NCBI GenBank assembly: GCA_018223125.1
Contig: JAAEZA010000015.1
Location: 1-64,000 of the forward strand
DNA: 64,000 nucleotides
Reading direction: 5' to 3'
DNA from: Paracoccaceae bacterium
GTDB lineage: Bacteria > Pseudomonadota > Alphaproteobacteria > Rhodobacterales > Rhodobacteraceae
The notes beneath the pieces were generated by a model that saw only the letters and a list, made by a program, of their open reading frames with translations, was not told the origin of the DNA and did no database searches. The position numbers and the translations under genes were made by a program. Shown here piece after piece: positions 54,864 to 63,860 of this stretch (position 1 is its first letter; each line of letters begins with the position of its first letter).

Positions 54864-56030
54864 ATGCAGACCGCAGATATTCTCAAGAAACTGATTGCCT
54901 TTGACACAACATCGGCCAACCCGAATATGGATCTGATCGAATGGTGCGCGGGCCTGTTGCGGGACGCGGGCGCAGAGGTCACACTCCTGCCCGATGACAG
55001 CGGCAAGAAAGCAAACCTTTTTGCCACCGTCGGCCCGTCGGACCGTCCCGGTGTCCTTTTGTCAGGTCACACCGATGTGGTGCCCGTGGCAGGTCAGGAC
55101 TGGAGCAAACCGCCCTTCGAACTGACATTTGAAGACGGGCGATACTACGGGCGCGGCACCTGTGACATGAAAGGCTTTGTGGCCAGCGCGCTGTCCGCCG
55201 CCCTGAACGCAAGCACGCAAGACCTGCAAACCCCGCTGCATCTGGCATTTTCCTACGACGAGGAAATCGGCTGCATCGGTGTGCGCAGCCTGATCGACAT
55301 GCTGGAAGCCGCCCCGTTCAAACCGGCCATGTGCATCGTGGGAGAGCCGACATCCATGCAGGTTGCAGTGGGCCACAAGGGCAAGACCGCTGCCAAAGCC
55401 ACCTGTCTCGGGCGTGAAGGCCATTCCGCCCTTGCCCCCCAAGCCGTAAACGCCATTTACCTTGCGACCGACCTGATTGCCGAAATCCGGCGTATTCAGG
55501 AACGGCTCGCTGCGACGGGCACGCAGGATTTTGATTATGACGTGCCCTATACCACGCTGCATGTCGGTCTTATCAACGCGGGGGTTGCGCTGAATATCGT
55601 GCCTAACCGCTGTGAAGTGACCTTTGAAATCCGCAATCTCGCCGAAAACGATCCCGCCGTTCTGATGCAAGAGATCAAGGACCGCGCCGAAGAAATAGCC
55701 GAGCGCGCGCGCGTCATAGCACCGGAAGCCGCGATCAATATAGAGATGACCGCAAACACCTACCCCGGCCTTGCCACCCCCGAAGATGGCGCCGTTGTTG
55801 CTTTTGTGAAATCCCTTCTGGGCGCAAATGACACGATGAAAGTGGCCTTCGGCACCGAAGGCGGGCTGTTTTCCAGCCGCGTTGGCATCCCCACTGTGGT
55901 CTGCGGACCGGGCAGCATGGCGCAGGGGCACAAGCCGGATGAATTCGTCAGCGCAGACCAGCTTGAAAAATGCGACCAGATGCTTGCCGCCCTGACAGAC
56001 CGGCTGGTCGAGGGACTGCCCCTTACCTGA
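54864..56030 (+). CDS. argE: Acetylornithine deacetylase
   Basis: 388 residues, M20-family metal peptidase that removes acetyl from N-acetylornithine. Zinc-site motifs are in order: GVLLSGHTDVVPV, YGRGTCDMKGFVASALSAAL, FSYDEEIGCIGVRS and CIVGEPTSMQVAVGHKGKTA. Dimer domain and C-terminal GPGSMAQGHKPDEFVS are also present. It completes, with argD and argF at 13692-15793, the arginine steps seen here. The 3' end overlaps the convergent fusion gene by 8 bases. Confidence 0.94.
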   Translation: MQTADILKKLIAFDTTSANPNMDLIEWCAGLLRDAGAEVTLLPDDSGKKANLFATVGPSDRPGVLLSGHTDVVPVAGQDWSKPPFELTFEDGRYYGRGTCDMKGFVASALSAALNASTQDLQTPLHLAFSYDEEIGCIGVRSLIDMLEAAPFKPAMCIVGEPTSMQVAVGHKGKTAAKATCLGREGHSALAPQAVNAIYLATDLIAEIRRIQERLAATGTQDFDYDVPYTTLHVGLINAGVALNIVPNRCEVTFEIRNLAENDPAVLMQEIKDRAEEIAERARVIAPEAAINIEMTANTYPGLATPEDGAVVAFVKSLLGANDTMKVAFGTEGGLFSSRVGIPTVVCGPGSMAQGHKPDEFVSADQLEKCDQMLAALTDRLVEGLPLT

Positions 56031-57183
56031 AAAGATCCTTGCACAGCTCCATGAACGGTTGCGCTGCGGGGGGCAGTTTTGCGCCCCGCCGGTAGGCAAG
56101 CACCGTCGGGCATTGCCGCGTGTCACTTGGCAAGGGCCGTGTGACCAGTGAATGCCCGTCATAGCTCAGGTTGCTGGCCGGCTTGCTCGCCAGTATGGAA
56201 TAGCCGAGCCCTTCGCCCACCATGGCACGTACCATTTCGTAAGACGGGCAGTGGTATTTCACCTGCGGCGTCAGATGCTGCGCAGCAAAGATCGACAGGG
56301 CGTAATCCGCTGACGGTTTGGAATCCAGCAGGACCATTGGATGCTGCGTCAGGGTTTCCAGTGTCAGATTGGGCTCTGCGGCCAGCGGGTGATCCTCTGC
56401 CAGCAGGATATAGGGCGACAGACGCGCCAGTGGTACGGTTGCAATGTCGTCCGGCAGGTCGAGATCGAACATCAGCGCCAGATCCACATCGCCCGCCCGC
56501 AGCCCTTCGATCAGGCGGCGGTGGTCCCCGTCCATCAGACGCAGGTCCGTGCTGTCATCTTTGGTAAACTCTCCGATGATGCGGGGCACGACAAAGGGGC
56601 CAATCGTGTGAAAACACCCGACCCGAAGCGCCGTATCAGACTGGGAGGTGGCAAAGGTCGTCACCGGATCAATCCGCACCGTGCGCCCGTAGGCCCGGTT
56701 GGCATAAATCAGGGGCGTGCCACGGTTCGCCGTGAAAATATCCTGCACCTCACCCACAAAGACGTGATGGGTGCCGATCCGCTCGGCACTGACAAGTTTG
56801 CAATCAAACGCCACCAGCGGATCAACCACACGCGGCGCTCCGGTTGCCATCGGCGCCCATTCGGCGCAGTCAAACTTATCCGCAAATTCTGCCTTGAACC
56901 GCCCCGCAAACGTGTCCGAGATAAAAGACTGGTCGTCCCGCAGCAGGTTGACACAGAAATTGCCGTTTTCAAGGATCAGCGGCGCGGCACTGGCTTCGTG
57001 ATGCACGCAAACCAGCAACGTCGGCTTGGGAGAATCGGCCGAAACCGATGTCATGGCCGAAACCGTTACGCCACCCCGCCCTGCACTGCCGTCTGTTGTG
57101 ACAATATTTACCGTACAGGCCGCATGGGACATGCCGCCCAAGAAGGCTTCGCGCAAGTGTGGATCCGGTGTCTGTTCTGTCAC
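56023..57183 (-). CDS. Fusion: flavin reductase domain plus LysR-type effector-binding domain, no DNA-binding domain
   Basis: 386 residues. Residues about 8-165 are an HpaC-like flavin reductase (FLGGMSHAACTVNIVTTDGS, VSAMTSVSADSPKPTLLVCV, NFCVNLLRDDQSFISDTFAG). A short linker (ANRAYGRTVRIDPVTTF) leads to residues about 180-385, a LysR substrate-binding domain (LRVGCFHTIGPFVVPRIIGE, LRAGDVDLALMFDLDL, VRAMVGEGLGYSILA). No winged helix is present. The junction is in frame with no sign of a frameshift. The start is GTG 57183 (AGGG upstream); the frame is open to 57294 but unsupported. It may couple flavin reduction to a ligand; partner oxygenase unknown. Confidence 0.85.
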   Translation of the reverse strand: MTEQTPDPHLREAFLGGMSHAACTVNIVTTDGSAGRGGVTVSAMTSVSADSPKPTLLVCVHHEASAAPLILENGNFCVNLLRDDQSFISDTFAGRFKAEFADKFDCAEWAPMATGAPRVVDPLVAFDCKLVSAERIGTHHVFVGEVQDIFTANRGTPLIYANRAYGRTVRIDPVTTFATSQSDTALRVGCFHTIGPFVVPRIIGEFTKDDSTDLRLMDGDHRRLIEGLRAGDVDLALMFDLDLPDDIATVPLARLSPYILLAEDHPLAAEPNLTLETLTQHPMVLLDSKPSADYALSIFAAQHLTPQVKYHCPSYEMVRAMVGEGLGYSILASKPASNLSYDGHSLVTRPLPSDTRQCPTVLAYRRGAKLPPAAQPFMELCKDLFR

Positions 57184-57298
57184 GATTGCCCTGCCTGTTC
57201 TGCTCTGAAACGTCAGAATGACATCAGCCCCTGTCAGGCTAAAGTCAAGCACACAGCAAAAATTCCGCCACCCCGGTACAGGCAACGGCTTCAAGCGG

Positions 57299-57337
57299 GT
57301 TCAATGTTCCCCAAATACTCCCGCCGGAGGCATGCTG
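57299..57337 (-). repeat. Gene-end element, copy D
   Basis: On the minus strand GCCTCCGGCGGGAGTATTTG then GGGAACATTGAA. It has a CTCC/GGAG hairpin and shares 22 identical bases with copy C at 41395-41437. It lies 48 bases downstream of the Flp-like gene stop, so it may end that transcript. Confidence 0.6.
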
Positions 57338-57385
57338 CCCTGCCCGGCGACATACTTCAGCGCGCAGAAACCCTGTCGGAAACTC

Positions 57386-57613
57386 TTATTCCGAAACGGT
57401 TTTCTCTGCCAGAACCGTGCCGATCTGATTGCCCACATCTGTGGTGCCATCCACGGTCAGAGCCACAATAACGCCACCAATGACGGTCATGGTTGCGGTC
57501 AGCACAACCCAATCCACCGTCACGGCACCATCTTCGGCCTGACCCCATCGGCAGGCACGATCCTTGATCTGTGCGCCGATTGAACGGGCACAGGATATAT
57601 AGCGGTTTGTCAT
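57386..57613 (-). CDS. Small Flp/TadE-like pilin protein
   Basis: 75 residues. The text EDGAVTVDWVVLTATMTVIG followed by a hydrophobic stretch matches the start of Flp-type pilins in Rhodobacterales (acidic residue plus GAVTVDWV and one membrane helix). The prepilin head before it is about 25 residues. No tad/cpa pilus genes are in the window, so this is an isolated copy or a pseudopilin-like membrane protein. A longer in-frame frame starts in another phase and is rejected. Confidence 0.65.
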   Translation of the reverse strand: MTNRYISCARSIGAQIKDRACRWGQAEDGAVTVDWVVLTATMTVIGGVIVALTVDGTTDVGNQIGTVLAEKTVSE

Positions 57614-57739
57614 TTTTGCCTCTCAAACTTGCCCGGGAAAGCTCGCCCCAATCCCGGACATGTAATCCTCCTATCCGCTTACTGAGGTATTAGTTGGACA
57701 GATTGCGGCGGAAGTAAGGCATTCAAGCGGTGTTTTTGG

Positions 57740-58576
57740 TTAAAGTACCGTGCGCACCGACCACAACTCGGGAAACAGTTCCACTTTCAGCATGTTTTGC
57801 AAGTAGCTTACACCGCCCGTGCCTCCAGTCCCTTTTTTGTTGCCGATGATGCGTTCAACTGTCGTGACGTGGTTGAAACGCCAGCGGCGGAAGTAGTCTT
57901 CGAAATCCACCAGCTTTTCAGCCAGTTCATATGCCAGCCAGTGCTTATGCGGATCTTGGTAGATTTCCTTCCAGACCGCCTGCACCCCGTCGTTATGGGG
58001 CAGTTTTACAGCAACATCCCGCTCCAGCACATCTTCGGGCACATCGAACCCCAGCCCTGCCAGATGGCGTAGAACCACGTCGTAAAGGCTGGGTCTGGCA
58101 AGTTCGTCAACCAGCGCCTGGTGCAGGTCGTAGCGGTGTTCATGGGGCTTGAGCATGGTGTGGTTACGGTTGCCGACAAGATATTCGACCAGACGGTATT
58201 GATGGGACTGGAAGCCCGAGGAATGGCCAAGCGCATCACGGAACTGGGTATATTCCGATGGCGTCATCGTGCGCAGCACATCCCAGGCAGAGTTGAGCTG
58301 TTCGAAAATCCGTGCAACCCGCGTCAGCATTTTGAAGGCGGGGCGGGTTTCATTCCTTGCGATCAGATCGCGGGCGGCGTTCAACTCGTAAATTGCCAAA
58401 CGCAACCAGACTTCCGAAGCCTGATGCTGGACAATAAACAACATCTCGTCATGGGCATCAGACAGCGGATGTTGTGCCGTCAGAATGGCATCAAGCCCGA
58501 GGTAGTCCGTATAGGACATCTTGTCCTTGAACGAGAGTGTCGCTTCTTCTGCGGGATTTGTCACACCATTTGACAT
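57740..58576 (-). CDS. kynA: Tryptophan 2,3-dioxygenase
   Basis: 278 residues, heme enzyme that opens the tryptophan indole ring to N-formylkynurenine. Family marks: SYTDYLGLDAILTAQHPLSD, DEMLFIVQHQASEVWLRLAI (with a heme-side His), LGHSSGFQSHQYRLVEYLVG and the heme-ligand His in RRWRFNHVTTVERIIGNKKG. Later steps (kynB, kynU) are not in the window. The ATG has AAGG 8 bases upstream; a promoter candidate lies just before it. Confidence 0.96.
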   Translation of the reverse strand: MSNGVTNPAEEATLSFKDKMSYTDYLGLDAILTAQHPLSDAHDEMLFIVQHQASEVWLRLAIYELNAARDLIARNETRPAFKMLTRVARIFEQLNSAWDVLRTMTPSEYTQFRDALGHSSGFQSHQYRLVEYLVGNRNHTMLKPHEHRYDLHQALVDELARPSLYDVVLRHLAGLGFDVPEDVLERDVAVKLPHNDGVQAVWKEIYQDPHKHWLAYELAEKLVDFEDYFRRWRFNHVTTVERIIGNKKGTGGTGGVSYLQNMLKVELFPELWSVRTVL

Positions 58577-58604
58577 GCTAGCACCTTAAAATTTTTCTAA
58601 AATC

Positions 58605-58632
58605 TTTGTATCCGCTCCGTCCCGCTTTGCAA
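58605..58632 (-). promoter_or_regulatory. Candidate kynA promoter
   Basis: On the minus strand TTGCAA (58632-58627), 16-base spacer, TACAAA (58610-58605). It gives a 5' leader of about 20 bases before the kynA ATG, which begins with an A/T-rich stretch and the ribosome site. Judged by eye only. Confidence 0.35.
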
Positions 58633-58805
58633 CAGAAACACAAGGAATCCCGATCCTGCCGGCAAATGCCACACGCAGGAGTCTGCCGCTTTGTCAGGCA
58701 GCCCGTCCCATTGCCATCCAAAAACGCAAGTTAAACCTAGCCAACTGCCATCAAACCCTGTATGGCCGCGCCAAACCCCTTATTTTCCGGTACAGGCACT
58801 TCTTT

Positions 58806-60629
58806 ATGGAACTCAGAAATATCGCCATCATCGCACACGTTGACCACGGCAAAACCACACTGGTCGACGAACTGCTCAAACAGTCCGGCGCCTTTCGCGC
58901 GAACCAGGCTGTGGCCGAACGGGCGATGGACAGCAACGATCTGGAACGCGAACGCGGCATCACGATTCTGGCAAAAGCCACTTCGGTCGAATGGAACGAC
59001 ACGCGCATCAACATCGTTGACACCCCCGGCCACGCCGATTTCGGCGGAGAGGTGGAACGCATCCTTTCTATGGTGGACGGCGTGGTTCTGCTGGTAGACG
59101 CCGCCGAAGGCCCGATGCCACAGACAAAATTCGTGACCTCCAAGGCTCTGGCCCTTGGCCTGCGTCCGATCGTTGTTCTGAACAAAGTGGACAAGCCAGA
59201 TGCGGAACCGGATCGGGCACTGGACGAATGTTTTGACCTTTTCGCCAATCTGGGTGCGGATGACGAACAGCTTGACTTCCCGTCCATGTATGCGTCGGGC
59301 CGCTCCGGCTGGGCCGACATGGAACTGGACGGCCCCCGTCAGGATCTCTCGGCACTGTTCGACCTGATCGTCAAACACGTCCCTGCCCCCAAACAGATCA
59401 CCAAGAAGGAAGAGCCGTTCAAGATGCTGGCCGTGACACTGGGCGCCGACCCGTTCATCGGGCGCATCCTGACAGGTCGTGTCGAAAGCGGCACATTGAA
59501 AACCGGCGAAACGCTCAAGGCGCTGAGCCGTGACGGCGAACTGGTAGAAAACTTCCGCGCCACAAAGATCCTCGCCTTCCGCGGGTTGGCACAACAGCCT
59601 ATCGACGTGGCCGAAGCCGGGGACATTGTGACCATTGCAGGGATGACCAACGCCACTGTTGCAGACACGTTGTGCAATCCGTCCGTGGACGAACCAATCG
59701 CTGCGCAGCCGATTGATCCGCCCACGATTTCTGTAACTTTTGGCATCAATGACAGCCCTCTGGCCGGTCGTGATGGTAAAAAAGTGCAATCCCGTGTGAT
59801 CCGTGACCGTCTGATGAAAGAGGCAGAAGTCAACGTGGCAATCAAGGTGACGGACACTCCGGGCGGCGAAGCCTTTGATGTGGCCGGTCGCGGCGAATTG
59901 CAGATGGGCGTTCTGATCGAGAACATGCGCCGCGAGGGTTTCGAACTGTCGATCTCCCGTCCGAAAGTGCTGTTTCAGGAAATCGACGGGGTTCGCTGCG
60001 AACCGATCGAGGAAGTCACCATCGACGTGGATGACGAATATTCCGGCGCTGTGATCGAGAAGCTGACAGGCGCACGAAAGGGTGATCTGGCCGAGATGAA
60101 ACAGGCCGGTGCCGGCAAGACCCGCATCATCGCCCATGTACCGTCCCGTGGCCTGATCGGGTATCACGGCGAATTCCTGACAGACACACGCGGAACAGGC
60201 GTTCTGAACCGTGTGTTCCACGAATGGGCGCCGCACAAGGGGCCAATTCCGGGCCGTCGTGCCGGTGTTCTGATCTCTATGGAGAACGGGACGTCCGTTG
60301 CTTATGCGCTGTGGAATCTGGAAGATCGCGGCAAGATGTTCATCGGCGCACAGGAACCTGTCTATACCGGCATGATCATCGGTGAGCATTCCCGCGAGAA
60401 CGATCTGGAAGTGAACCCGCTCAAGGGTAAGAAACTGACCAACGTGCGGGCCTCGGGTACGGATGAGGCGGTACGCCTGACCACACCGGTCACTCTGTCG
60501 CTGGAGCAGGCAATCGCCTATATCGATACCGACGAACTGGTCGAAGTAACCCCGAATGCAATCCGCCTGCGCAAGGTTCACCTTGACCCGCACGAGCGGA
60601 AGCGCGCGGCGAAATCGAACGACAACTGA
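58806..60629 (+). CDS. typA: Ribosome-associated GTPase TypA/BipA
   Basis: 607 residues, translation-factor GTPase that helps ribosome assembly and stress growth. G1 to G4 are [43 protein letters not shown] and [13 protein letters not shown]. Domain 2 begins at about 200; the C-terminal region is BipA-specific with [17 protein letters not shown] and [21 protein letters not shown] rho-independent terminator follows at 60658. It is divergent from kynA. Confidence 0.97.
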   Translation: MELRNIAIIAHVDHGKTTLVDELLKQSGAFRANQAVAERAMDSNDLERERGITILAKATSVEWNDTRINIVDTPGHADFGGEVERILSMVDGVVLLVDAAEGPMPQTKFVTSKALALGLRPIVVLNKVDKPDAEPDRALDECFDLFANLGADDEQLDFPSMYASGRSGWADMELDGPRQDLSALFDLIVKHVPAPKQITKKEEPFKMLAVTLGADPFIGRILTGRVESGTLKTGETLKALSRDGELVENFRATKILAFRGLAQQPIDVAEAGDIVTIAGMTNATVADTLCNPSVDEPIAAQPIDPPTISVTFGINDSPLAGRDGKKVQSRVIRDRLMKEAEVNVAIKVTDTPGGEAFDVAGRGELQMGVLIENMRREGFELSISRPKVLFQEIDGVRCEPIEEVTIDVDDEYSGAVIEKLTGARKGDLAEMKQAGAGKTRIIAHVPSRGLIGYHGEFLTDTRGTGVLNRVFHEWAPHKGPIPGRRAGVLISMENGTSVAYALWNLEDRGKMFIGAQEPVYTGMIIGEHSRENDLEVNPLKGKKLTNVRASGTDEAVRLTTPVTLSLEQAIAYIDTDELVEVTPNAIRLRKVHLDPHERKRAAKSNDN

Positions 60630-60657
60630 CCCTCGCGGATACAGTTTGAATGATTGG

Positions 60658-60685
60658 AGAGGCGGGATTTCCCGCCTCTTTTTCT
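60658..60685 (+). terminator. Rho-independent terminator after typA
   Basis: AGAGGCGGG, loop ATTT, CCCGCCTCT, then TTTTCTTTT. The 9-bp perfect stem lies 29 bases after the typA stop. Confidence 0.93.
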
Positions 60686-60801
60686 TTTACCCCCAATGTC
60701 TAAGGGTGATTCCCGAACGGTATACAAAGGCATTCCGAAAATGCCTAAAATTTCAGCACATAGCAGTTGCCCTTTGTTCGACATTCTGCCCTTATGGCCC
60801 A

Positions 60802-60830
60802 TGTAACCCTACGTCACTAATCCGGTTACA
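60802..60830. promoter_or_regulatory. Inverted repeat TGTAACC-N15-GGTTACA upstream of the glutamate dehydrogenase gene
   Basis: Seven-base arms match perfectly with a 15-base spacer; the centre is at 60816, 48 bases before the ATG at 60864. The size and position suit an operator bound by a dimer at the promoter. The regulator is unknown and no other copy was noticed in the window. Confidence 0.45.
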
Positions 60831-60863
60831 CCAATACAGTCGCAATTATTTACAGAGGCGCAC

Positions 60864-62279
60864 ATGACACGCAAAGCCGAGCCGAGTTTCCGCGAATCCA
60901 CCAATATCATGTTCAACCGCGCGGTGCGGTTGATGGATTTGCCGCCGGGACTGGTGGAAAAAATCAAGGTTTGCAATGCGACCTATACCGTGCGCTTCGG
61001 GGTCCGCCTGCGCGGTGACATCCACACTTTCACCGGCTACCGCTCGGTCCATTCGGAACATATGGAACCTGTGAAGGGCGGCATCCGCTATGCCATGTCT
61101 GTCAATCAGGACGAGGTCGAGGCGCTCGCCGCGCTGATGACCTACAAGTGTGCTTTGGTTGACGCGCCCTTTGGCGGGTCCAAAGGCGGCTTGTGCATTG
61201 ATCCGCGCGAATGGGACGAAGACGAACTGGAACGCATCACCCGCCGCTTCGCCTATGAACTGGCCAAGCGCGACCTGATCCACCCCTCCCAGAACGTCCC
61301 TGCCCCTGACATGGGAACAGGAGAACGGGAAATGGCGTGGATTGCAGACCAGTACGCGCGCATGAACACCACTGACATCAACGCAAGGGCCTGTGTGACC
61401 GGCAAACCGATAAGCGGCGGTGGCATTCAGGGCCGGACCGAAGCAACAGGGCGCGGCGTGCAATATGCCCTGCAGGAATTCTTCCGCCATCCGGAGGACA
61501 TTAAAGCCGCAGGTCTGGACGGCACGCTGGAGGGCAAACGCATCCTTGTGCAGGGCTTGGGGAACGTGGGCTACCACGCAGCCAAATTCCTGTCCGAAGA
61601 AGACGGCGCCAAAATCACCGGCGTGCTGGAATTCGACGGCTGCATTACCAATGACAACGGGATCAACATCGAAGACCTGAAACAGCACATGATGAAGACC
61701 GGCTCCACACAAGGATTCTCGGGCGGGGACTGGCATGAACCGGACGCGCCGATCATGGAAAAAGCTGCGGATATCCTGATCCCTGCTGCGATGGAGGGGG
61801 TTATCAACCTGTCCAATGCCAAGCGGATCAAGACCCCGCTGATTATCGAAGCCGCGAACGGTCCTGTTACCTCGGGCGCGGACAAGATCCTGCGGGACAA
61901 GGGCTGCGTGATTATTCCGGATATGTATGCAAACGCCGGTGGTGTGACAGTGTCCTATTTTGAATGGGTCAAGAACCTCAGCCATATCCGTTTTGGCCGG
62001 ATGCAGCGGCGGCAGGAAGAGGAACGCCACCGCCTGTTGATCAACGAACTGGAATCCGTGACCGGGCACCAGCTTTCCGAAACCTTCAAGCAACGCTACC
62101 TGAATGGCGCCGGAGAGTTGGAACTGGTCCGCTCCGGTCTGGAAGACACCATGCGCGGGGCTTACCAGTCCATGCGCGAAGTCTGGCATGAACGCCCGGA
62201 TGTTTCCGATCTGCGCACCGCAGCCTATCTGGTCTCTATCGGCAAGGTGGCCAGCAGCTATCGCGCAAAAGGGCTGTAA
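60864..62279 (+). CDS. Glu/Leu/Phe/Val dehydrogenase (glutamate dehydrogenase family)
   Basis: 471 residues. Oxidative deamination or reverse amination linking 2-oxoglutarate and glutamate. The substrate-binding part has HSEHMEPVKGGIRYAMSVNQ and the catalytic Lys in DAPFGGSKGG; the nucleotide-binding part has RILVQGLGNVGYHAAKFL; PAAMEGVINLSNAKRIKTPL and IPDMYANAGGVTVSYFEWV follow. Length is slightly longer than NADP-type hexamers (about 450). AGAGG before the ATG supports the start. The inverted repeat at 60802 may control it. Coenzyme choice is not certain. Confidence 0.93.
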   Translation: MTRKAEPSFRESTNIMFNRAVRLMDLPPGLVEKIKVCNATYTVRFGVRLRGDIHTFTGYRSVHSEHMEPVKGGIRYAMSVNQDEVEALAALMTYKCALVDAPFGGSKGGLCIDPREWDEDELERITRRFAYELAKRDLIHPSQNVPAPDMGTGEREMAWIADQYARMNTTDINARACVTGKPISGGGIQGRTEATGRGVQYALQEFFRHPEDIKAAGLDGTLEGKRILVQGLGNVGYHAAKFLSEEDGAKITGVLEFDGCITNDNGINIEDLKQHMMKTGSTQGFSGGDWHEPDAPIMEKAADILIPAAMEGVINLSNAKRIKTPLIIEAANGPVTSGADKILRDKGCVIIPDMYANAGGVTVSYFEWVKNLSHIRFGRMQRRQEEERHRLLINELESVTGHQLSETFKQRYLNGAGELELVRSGLEDTMRGAYQSMREVWHERPDVSDLRTAAYLVSIGKVASSYRAKGL

Positions 62280-62294
62280 GCCCCTGCAACACAA

Positions 62295-62326
62295 AACGGG
62301 CTGTGCATTTGCCTTGCGCAGCCCGT
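62295..62326. terminator. Hairpin between glutamate dehydrogenase and the convergent membrane gene
   Basis: AACGGGCTGTGC, nine-base loop, GCGCAGCCCGTT; one wobble pair in a 12-bp stem. It lies 16 bases after the dehydrogenase stop and 29 bases before the convergent gene's stop. The T tract is short, but the hairpin is strong and could serve both genes. Confidence 0.6.
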
Positions 62327-62354
62327 TCTCCCAACCCGCTGACCCGAACTGTGG

Positions 62355-62849
62355 TTACGCCTGTTCCGGCGCCAGCACCCGTTCCATGATCAGCATTTCA
62401 ATCGCTTCGGCCATCGCCTTGTTCTGCGCAGGGTTCGTTGCCCCCCCGATGCCCAGACGCTTGCCCAAACGCCAGTAAAGGCCGGGCGCCCAACCTTTCG
62501 GTTCGGGCTCTGCCAGACGCACCAGAAACCCGTTGGAGGGTTTGAAGGCAAACACGCCGCGATCGACTTCACGCATGTTGTAAAGGGCGCAAATCTGATT
62601 GCCCGCGTCGTCAAACAGTCCCTGCCGCGTCAGGTACAACGCACTGGACGTGACCCGCAAATTCCATTGGGCCTGCCAGATAAACAGCGCCCCGATCAAC
62701 GGCATAATGATGCGCAGCGCAAGGATTTCCGGCGGGTTGTAAAACACCGCCAGTATCAACACCAACCCGAGTCCGCCAAGTGAAAGCGCCCCGAACCACC
62801 GCCGCCCCAAAGAGGGTTTCAGCGTTGCAATTACATCTTCCTGATCCAT
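62355..62849 (-). CDS. Membrane protein of unknown function
   Basis: 164 residues. Two hydrophobic segments (about residues 20-38, GALSLGGLGLVLILAVFY, and 43-60, ALRIIMPLIGALFIWQ) are followed by a soluble PH-like stretch of beta strands (LRVTSSALYLTRQGLFDDAG, FAFKPSNGFLVRLAEPEPKG) and a C-terminal helix rich in Glu/Met. I recognise no named family; a two-helix plus PH-like domain is a common arrangement in Rhodobacterales. The stop is 49 bases before the next gene's region and the gene converges on the dehydrogenase. Confidence 0.7.
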   Translation of the reverse strand: MDQEDVIATLKPSLGRRWFGALSLGGLGLVLILAVFYNPPEILALRIIMPLIGALFIWQAQWNLRVTSSALYLTRQGLFDDAGNQICALYNMREVDRGVFAFKPSNGFLVRLAEPEPKGWAPGLYWRLGKRLGIGGATNPAQNKAMAEAIEMLIMERVLAPEQA

Positions 62850-62897
62850 ACCCTGTTCTACGCAGAAGCCGCCTTTCTGGCCAGCGGGAAGTTTGCT

Positions 62898-63860
62898 TCA
62901 GACCGCAGCAGCGGCGCGGCCTTTCGGAATAACCTCGTAGCCCCGTTCCTCCGGCTCGTCATCGGTCATTTCCGGCGGGAAACCGGGGGCGCGAATATCA
63001 AGGCCGGTGGCCTCTTCCAAACGTTTAATGATATTCGGGGACAATTCGCGCATCCCGTAGCGCGCAATCCCGTCATCAAAAATCCGGCACAGCAAAGGCG
63101 AGATTTCCAAAGGCACAGCGTTGCGCTCCGCAATTTCCTGAAACAGGCCGATGTCCTTTTTCACCAGATCCATCGTAAAGGAAATATCGCGCGAGCCGTT
63201 CAGGATGACCTGACTTTCGGTTTCATGGGAAAAGGAATTTCCCGAACTGATGCGAATGGCTTCAAAGGTGGTGTTCAGGTCCATTCCGGCAGCTTTGGCT
63301 GTTACCAGTGCCTCGGCATTGGCCACCAGATGCACGGTCGCCAGATAGTTTGTCAGCACCTTGAGCATCGAAGCCGATCCAAGCGGTCCGGTATGCAGAA
63401 TACGGCGTCCCATAATTGTCAGAACCGGTAGAACAGTTTCAAACGTTTGGCGGTCACACCCCGCAAAAATTGCAATATTCCCCGTATCCGCACGGTGGCA
63501 GCCACCGGATACAGGGCAATCCACAGCGGCGCCTCCGGCCTCTATGACCAATGCCCCCAGACGTTCCACCTCGGCCTGATCGGTTGTAGACATTTCCAGC
63601 CAGATTTTGCCCGTGCTCACGTAGGGCAGCATTTCTGTCACGACCAGGTTGCAGGCTGCGGGCGATGGCAGACAGGTTATGACAACATCGCATTTCTGCA
63701 TCATCTCGGCTGCAGAAGAGACGGCGTCCGCGCCCTTTTCAACCATAGCAGCGACAAGGTCCGGATTGAGATCAAGAACACTCAGCTCCACCCCGTTGCG
63801 CAGCAAACTCCCTGCAAGCTTGTGACCGACGTTGCCCAGTCCGATAAATCCGATTTTCAT
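62898..63860 (-). CDS. NAD(P)-dependent oxidoreductase, 3-hydroxyisobutyrate dehydrogenase family
   Basis: 320 residues. The Rossmann head KIGFIGLGNVGHKLAGSLLR is followed by CDVVITCLPSPAACNLVV, the substrate motif DCPVSGGCHRADTGNIAIFA and the catalytic Lys in GSASMLKVLTNYLATVHLVA. It oxidises a beta-hydroxy acid (3-hydroxyisobutyrate, tartronate semialdehyde or similar). A partial glycerate kinase at the far left end of the window belongs to tartronate metabolism, but is too far to argue linkage. ATG 63860 has AAGGA 9 bases upstream; the frame is open to 63983 without support. Confidence 0.9.
   Translation of the reverse strand: MKIGFIGLGNVGHKLAGSLLRNGVELSVLDLNPDLVAAMVEKGADAVSSAAEMMQKCDVVITCLPSPAACNLVVTEMLPYVSTGKIWLEMSTTDQAEVERLGALVIEAGGAAVDCPVSGGCHRADTGNIAIFAGCDRQTFETVLPVLTIMGRRILHTGPLGSASMLKVLTNYLATVHLVANAEALVTAKAAGMDLNTTFEAIRISSGNSFSHETESQVILNGSRDISFTMDLVKKDIGLFQEIAERNAVPLEISPLLCRIFDDGIARYGMRELSPNIIKRLEEATGLDIRAPGFPPEMTDDEPEERGYEVIPKGRAAAAV

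Noticed and set aside
57184-57294. Longer N-terminus of the flavin-reductase/LysR fusion
   Set aside because: The extra 37 residues are not family-like, and GTG 57183 has AGGG at a good distance.
58737-60593. Minus-strand open frame of 618 codons over typA
   Set aside because: Antisense shadow caused by GC-rich codon bias. typA on the plus strand has every GTPase motif; the shadow has no recognisable domain.
60846-62294. Minus-strand open frame of 482 codons over the glutamate dehydrogenase gene
   Set aside because: Antisense shadow with no domain text; the plus strand carries a full dehydrogenase.
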